A stretch of DNA of 18,362 nt, taken from Bacteroidetes bacterium HGW-Bacteroidetes-12 (GTDB lineage: Bacteria > Bacteroidota > Bacteroidia > Flavobacteriales_E > Vicingaceae). Made by a program: the position numbers and the translations under genes. This document shows positions 14,562 to 18,362 of this stretch, in pieces. The stretch covers positions 1-18,362 of the forward strand of contig PHDR01000011.1 in NCBI GenBank assembly GCA_002841035.1, written 5' to 3'. Numbering within the stretch: the first letter of the stretch is position 1; every line of letters begins with the position of its first letter. The notes below the pieces were generated by a model that saw only the letters and a list, made by a program, of their open reading frames with translations, did not search any database and was not told where the DNA came from.

Positions 14562-15026
14562 TTAATTTGATTTTGGTGCTACTATTTCGCCTTTAAGGGC
14601 AATTACTTTTGTATTTGGAATTGTATTCGCAACCAATGTGATGGTTTTATTTTGAAGCCCAGATTTTCCTTCGGAATTAAAAACAACTTCAATGGTTCCA
14701 TATTCACCGGGTTTGATAGGTTCTTTTGGCCAGGTTGGTACGGTGCAACCACAACTTCCTTGAGCAGATGAAATAAGAAGGTTTGATTTACCTACATTTC
14801 TGAATTTGAAAATTGTTTTAACTGTTTCACCTTGAGTTATTTGACCAAAATCTTTTACGTCTTCTTCAAATTCAAAGAAAGGTAAATTATCTTTGTCTAT
14901 TTCTGTATTGCTTGCTGAAGCAGTACTCGGATTGTTAATTAAATCTGTAGAGATTTCGCTTTCTGTTTTATTGGTACAAGCAATAATAGACAGAGCTATT
15001 AAGACTGTGATTAAAGTTCTTTTCAT
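14562..15026 (-). CDS. DUF1573-domain lipoprotein
   Basis: A short lipoprotein with one DUF1573 (Ig-like) domain. I place the start at ATG 15026 (MKRTLITVLIALSIIAC, 154 residues), because this gives a clean lipoprotein signal peptide with lipidated Cys17. The alternative ATG at 15047 falls inside the -7 promoter element. The mature protein carries the DUF1573 pattern EEDVKDFGQITQGETV, KFRNVGKSNLLI, QGSCGCTVP, KPGEYGTIEVVFNSEGKSG and a closing beta strand ending LKGEIV. The function is unknown; the domain is typically periplasmic or surface-exposed. It leads the operon with yajC and coaE. Confidence 0.9.
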   Translation of the reverse strand: MKRTLITVLIALSIIACTNKTESEISTDLINNPSTASASNTEIDKDNLPFFEFEEDVKDFGQITQGETVKTIFKFRNVGKSNLLISSAQGSCGCTVPTWPKEPIKPGEYGTIEVVFNSEGKSGLQNKTITLVANTIPNTKVIALKGEIVAPKSN

Positions 15027-15044
15027 GATATTATTTATTTTTTG

Positions 15045-15052
15045 CAAATATA
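15045..15052 (-). promoter_or_regulatory. -7 promoter element of the DUF1573-yajC-coaE operon
   Basis: The minus strand reads TATATTTG then CA, an exact fit to TAnnTTTG, 18 bases upstream of the ATG at 15026. Its position decides the start of the DUF1573 gene, since the upstream ATG at 15047 overlaps it. Confidence 0.6.
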
Positions 15053-15091
15053 CTTATCTAAAAGAATTTATTGCTGCTAAAAGTGTTAAAT

Positions 15092-15127
15092 AAAAAAAAA
15101 CCGCTTCAGTTATGAAACGGCTTTTTT
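15092..15127 (-). terminator. Intrinsic terminator after the DUF2911 gene
   Basis: CCGCTTCA (15101-15108) and TGAAACGG (15113-15120) form an 8-bp stem (one G-T pair on the minus strand) around a 4-base loop. On the minus strand it is followed by a run of nine T (15092-15100), and a T-run on the plus side makes it partly bidirectional. It sits between the DUF2911 stop (15148) and the next operon's promoter, insulating the two. Confidence 0.8.
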
Positions 15128-15147
15128 ATAAAATATTCTTAAGAAAC

Positions 15148-16011
15148 TTACTTGTAAGTGGTTATGGAAGCTTCTATTTTTTCTTTATACCCAAAAGGTT
15201 TTCCACTTTCTTTAGCTCCAGCTTCACCTAATTCTATGGCTTTTTTAGCACTTGCAATAGCACCTGCATTATCGCCTTTGGCATGTTGAATGTCAGCTTT
15301 TACCCAATAGGTGTACCAGTATTCTTGAGCTGCAATTGATTCGTTTATCCAAGTTAATGATTTTTCTAAATCTATTTTGTTATCTAAATAATATTTAGCA
15401 GCATTTCTATATACTCCAGCTTTATTTTTTTCTGTAGCTTCTGCCATCGCTTTTTCAATGTTTTCTAAGGCTTTTTTAGCTACATCTACATCAATTTTTA
15501 ATTCAATGTAAACTTCAGCCCAAGCTAAAACTAAGCTTCCGTGAGTTGGCTGTAGTTTTTCAAAAGTAAATCGCATGGATTCTTGCATGATTCCTTTTCC
15601 AGATTTTACTGTGGTGGTAAGTACATTGTTTTTTTCGTCATATTTTCCATCTCCCCAACCATCAGTAACAGAGTTTAAAACCACTTTCCATTCTGTTTTC
15701 CCAGGGAAAGTAAAAAATGAATACGTTCCTGCTTTTACTGAATTACCATTAATTTTAACATCATCAGAAAATGAAATTAGTGTGTTTGTGTTAGCTCCTG
15801 TCCTCCAAATCTCTCCATAAGGAACTAATTTCCCGAAAATTTCACGACCTTTAACACTTGGTCTGGAATAAACAATGGTTACATCTGTTAATCCAATTCG
15901 TTGTTTTATTTCTGCATTTGGGCTAGGCTGAGGTAACTCCTGAGCAACAAATGTATTTAAAGATAATAAAGCACAAGACATAAGTGCTACAATAGTTTTT
16001 AGTTTTTTCAT
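15148..16011 (-). CDS. DUF2911-domain secreted protein with C-terminal TPR-like region
   Basis: This 287-residue protein has a Sec signal peptide (MKKLKTIVALMSCALLSLNTFVAQ, residues 1-24). The DUF2911 domain follows: QRIGLTDVTIVYSRPSVKGREIFG, LVPYGEIWRTGANTNT, INGNSVKAGTYSFFTFPG and a W-rich strand with WGDGKYDEKNN. From about residue 190 the helical pairs (AAKYYLDNKIDLEKSLTWINESI, GDNAGAIASAKKAIELG) resemble tetratricopeptide repeats, the usual C-terminal part of this Bacteroidota family. The biochemical role is unknown. It stands alone, with a -7-like element at 16040-16047 and a terminator at 15092-15127. Confidence 0.92.
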   Translation of the reverse strand: MKKLKTIVALMSCALLSLNTFVAQELPQPSPNAEIKQRIGLTDVTIVYSRPSVKGREIFGKLVPYGEIWRTGANTNTLISFSDDVKINGNSVKAGTYSFFTFPGKTEWKVVLNSVTDGWGDGKYDEKNNVLTTTVKSGKGIMQESMRFTFEKLQPTHGSLVLAWAEVYIELKIDVDVAKKALENIEKAMAEATEKNKAGVYRNAAKYYLDNKIDLEKSLTWINESIAAQEYWYTYWVKADIQHAKGDNAGAIASAKKAIELGEAGAKESGKPFGYKEKIEASITTYK

Positions 16012-16039
16012 GTGTATATATTTTAAAGTTAAATTTCTT

Positions 16040-16047
16040 CAAAATTA
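16040..16047 (-). promoter_or_regulatory. -7 promoter element of the DUF2911 gene
   Basis: The minus strand reads TAATTTTG, an exact match to TAnnTTTG, 28 bases upstream of the ATG at 16011. Confidence 0.45.
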
Positions 16048-16068
16048 CGATTAAAAACTGAGAAAAGG

Positions 16069-16099
16069 AAATTTGTAATTTGCGAATGTGTACAAATTT
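16069..16099 (-). repeat. Inverted repeat after the small lipoprotein gene
   Basis: AAATTTGT (16069-16076) and ACAAATTT (16092-16099) are perfect reverse complements 15 bases apart, just after the small lipoprotein stop (16102). It is all weak pairs and lacks a clean T-run, so it is a poor but possible terminator for the lipase operon. Confidence 0.3.
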
Positions 16100-16101
16100 A
16101 T

Positions 16102-16320
16102 TTAAAAATTACCATTGGCATCGGTAGTTGCAGCAAAAACTTCCGTACATTTAGAAAAGGGTTCGTCACAATCTAACCAACCTTCAATGTTAAAATTGGC
16201 TAAAGGCTCTCCCGAGCAATCTTTTATTATTTGACCTGTAATAACAAATTCTTTATCGTCTTTTTTGCAACTGGTTATACTTAGTAGAATAGCTGCAAGT
16301 ATAAAAATTAAATTTTTCAT
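16102..16320 (-). CDS. Short lipoprotein with the start of a carboxypeptidase-regulatory-like domain, probably truncated
   Basis: This 72-residue product begins MKNLIFILAAILLSITSC, a lipoprotein signal with Cys18. It then reads FVITGQIIKDCSGEPLANFNIEGW and ends TTDANGNF. In carboxypeptidase-regulatory-like (transthyretin-type) domains, the pattern G-x-V/I...P...V/I and T-D-x-N-G-x-F sits in the first half and several strands follow. Here the chain stops right after ANGNF, so the domain is incomplete. None of the three minus-strand frames continues it, so a one-base error does not explain the end. It starts 12 bases after the stop of the large T9SS protein and is probably cotranscribed with it. 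Confidence 0.7.
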   Translation of the reverse strand: MKNLIFILAAILLSITSCKKDDKEFVITGQIIKDCSGEPLANFNIEGWLDCDEPFSKCTEVFAATTDANGNF

Positions 16321-16332
16321 AGTTATTGGGTT

Positions 16333-18362
16333 TTAGTTAATAGTGAGTTTGGAGGTTTTAACTTCTTTTGCTGTTTTTAGTTGCACCATGTAAATGCCGT
16401 TGGGCAGGGTTGGGTTTTGAAAATACACTTGTTGCTGTACCTTATTTTTATCCATAATTAGTTGTTGAATATGTACTTGCTGTCCGTTTAGGTTGTAAAT
16501 AACCAACAATGCGGTGGGTGTTGCATATTTAAACGTAGCTTCAATAAAAACGGTTTGCTCTTGGTTAGGGTTAGGAAAAAGCAACATACTCGGCACTACA
16601 GGTGCTTTGGCTATAAGGCTTGGTGGTGCAGTGTTTCCAAGCCGAGCAGCAGAAGAGCAACATATACCATACGGTTCATCCTTATCAGTATAATCCGAAG
16701 AATTAAGGTAATTAATGTCCAACCCCGGACTTGGTAATGATGGTGAATTACTATCGTAATAAAACGTAGCAAATCCACCCGATGCGATATCAAAATCGTC
16801 TTCTTTGGAGTAAATACCATTCATAACTAAAGGGTTTGGTTGACTCGGATATTCATAATACGGATTGCGGTGGTTCACTTTAATATCAAATTCGGTGCGG
16901 TAGGAAGTGTTGCGGTTGGTAACAAAGTTTTCTAAATAAAGTTCTTCATCGCCAATTTCTTGGGCAAGAAAAGTACGTTTAGCTTCATAATTCCCATTAG
17001 CTGCACAGGTATAATAAGCATATTGTTCATTTTTGTCATGGTCGGGAGCAGGTACGCCTGATGGTCCTACTGCATCTTGCTGGGTAAGGTTATATACAAA
17101 ATCTTGGTCGTTTCTGTTTGCCGTATGTTTGTGATTTTTCCATGAAGGATAACCAGTTAATGGATTGTCTCCTAACACTACTTGCCCTGCCATCACATCA
17201 AAAGGCGTGTTGGCAAGTTTAGTGTTAATGTCTTCATTTAAAATATCGTTGTTATAGGGGTCGTTTCCATGATAATCTAAGGCAGATTCTGTTGGTACAA
17301 AACAAAAACCAGTGCCATTAGATTGTAGGCTCATATCTACAACAAAACCCAAAAATCCACGATCAGAATCCCAACAATTGTTACAGTTTTTATTTTTAAT
17401 ATTGAAAAGATTAATGTGTCCTCCAGCAGTAACACAAGTAGGTTGAGTATTGGTGGCATAAGAAGCAAACAAAGGAACTGTAGGAATAAAAGTTTTAGTT
17501 ATTTTAATTTTAAAAAACTTTACTTTCAATGTAAACACATTGTGCCCAAAAGCACCACCACACAACAAACCATAGCCGTTAGGATTGGTGCGAGCGTCAA
17601 CTCGGGCATTAATAAAATCAAAAGGAATCCATAAAATTTTTACAGATGTGTTTAAATCAAAATCAACAATAGCATCGTTGTTGTTTCTGGGCAAGTTGGT
17701 GTTGGGGTCTTGTTGCCGAGAACCATCTAAAGCACCATCAGAAAGGGCAAGCATTTTAGCATAGGTAGGCGTACCATTATTAGGGTAGGTTTTCAGCTGT
17801 GTAAAAAAACTAACATGGCTTGGTGCAGGTGCATAAGGCAACACAGGTGGTATTGAAGACCCTGGAGGAGCATACCATTTGAGTAATTGTCGGGGAGCTT
17901 TTTTGTTGAGCAGTTGCAAAATAGAAAATTGAGGAATAGAAGCCGTAAGCATAGCTGTGCTAGGCATAATTTGCCCAATAGAAGTTTCAAAAAAGCGATA
18001 GATATTTTGATAAGCCAACGGAATGTTAGCCCCTTGATGCGGAGAATCTACCGTAATTAATAAACGGGTGTTGTGTTTTTTGTTTAACAACTGATCGTCC
18101 ATAAAACTTAAACAAGTGGGCAACCATAAAGGATGCTGTGCTAAATAAATTTGATTGTAAGGGTCGGCAGCTTCAACCAAAAAAGGATTGAGATCTAAAA
18201 TTTGGTAATTAAGCGATTCCATGTAGTTGAGTGTGAAACGAGCAATAACACCTCCCATGCTCACTCCTATAATAACAAACTCTTGGTCGTTTTCTGATAT
18301 TGATTTTAAATGTTCAATTAAACACATTAAATTCAGTGCATTGAAACGCATATCTGTTTTGG
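16333..18362 (-). CDS. Large secreted lipase-like protein with T9SS type A sorting domain, 5' partial
   Basis: The frame stays open to the window edge, so the start lies beyond 18362; 675 residues are visible. Near the visible start is EFVIIGVSMGGVIARF, a GxSxG nucleophile elbow of alpha/beta-hydrolase lipases, followed by TRLLITVDSPHQGANIPLA, the loop typical of triacylglycerol-lipase and PGAP1-like folds. A long middle region (about 350 residues) has no motif I recognise. The last ~75 residues are a type A T9SS sorting domain: LLFPNPNQEQTVFIEA, VIYNLNGQQV, LPNGIYMVQLKT and the basic end KTSKLTIN. It is predicted to pass the Sec system and then be exported to the cell surface or medium by T9SS. 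Substrate is unknown; the catalytic Asp and His cannot be assigned by eye. The small lipoprotein gene follows it. Confidence 0.85.
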   Translation of the reverse strand, partial: KTDMRFNALNLMCLIEHLKSISENDQEFVIIGVSMGGVIARFTLNYMESLNYQILDLNPFLVEAADPYNQIYLAQHPLWLPTCLSFMDDQLLNKKHNTRLLITVDSPHQGANIPLAYQNIYRFFETSIGQIMPSTAMLTASIPQFSILQLLNKKAPRQLLKWYAPPGSSIPPVLPYAPAPSHVSFFTQLKTYPNNGTPTYAKMLALSDGALDGSRQQDPNTNLPRNNNDAIVDFDLNTSVKILWIPFDFINARVDARTNPNGYGLLCGGAFGHNVFTLKVKFFKIKITKTFIPTVPLFASYATNTQPTCVTAGGHINLFNIKNKNCNNCWDSDRGFLGFVVDMSLQSNGTGFCFVPTESALDYHGNDPYNNDILNEDINTKLANTPFDVMAGQVVLGDNPLTGYPSWKNHKHTANRNDQDFVYNLTQQDAVGPSGVPAPDHDKNEQYAYYTCAANGNYEAKRTFLAQEIGDEELYLENFVTNRNTSYRTEFDIKVNHRNPYYEYPSQPNPLVMNGIYSKEDDFDIASGGFATFYYDSNSPSLPSPGLDINYLNSSDYTDKDEPYGICCSSAARLGNTAPPSLIAKAPVVPSMLLFPNPNQEQTVFIEATFKYATPTALLVIYNLNGQQVHIQQLIMDKNKVQQQVYFQNPTLPNGIYMVQLKTAKEVKTSKLTIN

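Noticed and set aside
15027..15047. ATG at 15047 as the DUF1573 start
   Set aside because: It overlaps the -7 element and would put seven polar residues ahead of a clean lipoprotein signal peptide.

Overview
The window is an AT-rich stretch of a Bacteroidota chromosome. The evidence is a PorP/SprF-family outer-membrane protein, a CHU_C (type B) and a type A type IX secretion (T9SS) sorting domain, BshC (bacillithiol synthesis), a DUF1573-YajC-CoaE operon, a DUF2911 protein, a near-absence of Shine-Dalgarno sequences, and several matches to the Bacteroidota -7 promoter element TAnnTTTG. I cannot place it below phylum or class level.

Layout, left to right. 1-182 is the 3' end of a cinA-type gene. 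183-598 is non-coding: inverted arrays of 10-bp repeats, a TTTGCG-type repeat, and a probable structured 5' leader for the DEAD-box RNA helicase at 599-2422. A perfect 16-bp palindrome (2442-2473) is a two-way terminator between the helicase and a minus-strand pair: a CHU_C surface protein (3445-4293) followed by PorP/SprF (2504-3442).

4294-8420 is an accessory island with two stacked restriction-modification units. Unit 1 is a small XRE regulator (GTG start, 4537) followed by a C5 methyltransferase with its own N-terminal HTH (4854-6268). That methyltransferase is broken by a one-base deletion, and it has no visible endonuclease partner. Unit 2 is more AT-rich. It holds a close homologue of M.HhaI (6463-7500) and an overlapping homologue of the GCGC endonuclease R.HinP1I (7493-8241). 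The endonuclease keeps its D-X18-Q-X-K active site but is also interrupted by a one-base deletion near its N-terminus. Related palindromic elements and a 17-bp direct repeat flank unit 2. The island ends in what looks like the first 18 codons of a rhuM-type gene, abutting plsC. I found one GCGC in the whole window by eye, which fits a long history of GCGC restriction or a general bias.

8421-16100 is housekeeping: plsC and tyrS (minus), rimO and bshC (plus), then a convergent minus-strand operon DUF1573 lipoprotein - yajC - coaE, and a DUF2911 protein. coaE as read is split by an A12 tract (T12 on the plus strand). The right end (16102-18362, minus) carries a large secreted T9SS cargo with a lipase-like GxSxG motif, running off the window, and a short, apparently truncated lipoprotein.

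Most worth a second look: the stacked R-M island with two independent one-base lesions, its flanking palindromes and remnant edge, the helicase leader, and the coaE homopolymer. No tRNA, rRNA, CRISPR array, integrase or transposase gene was recognised.
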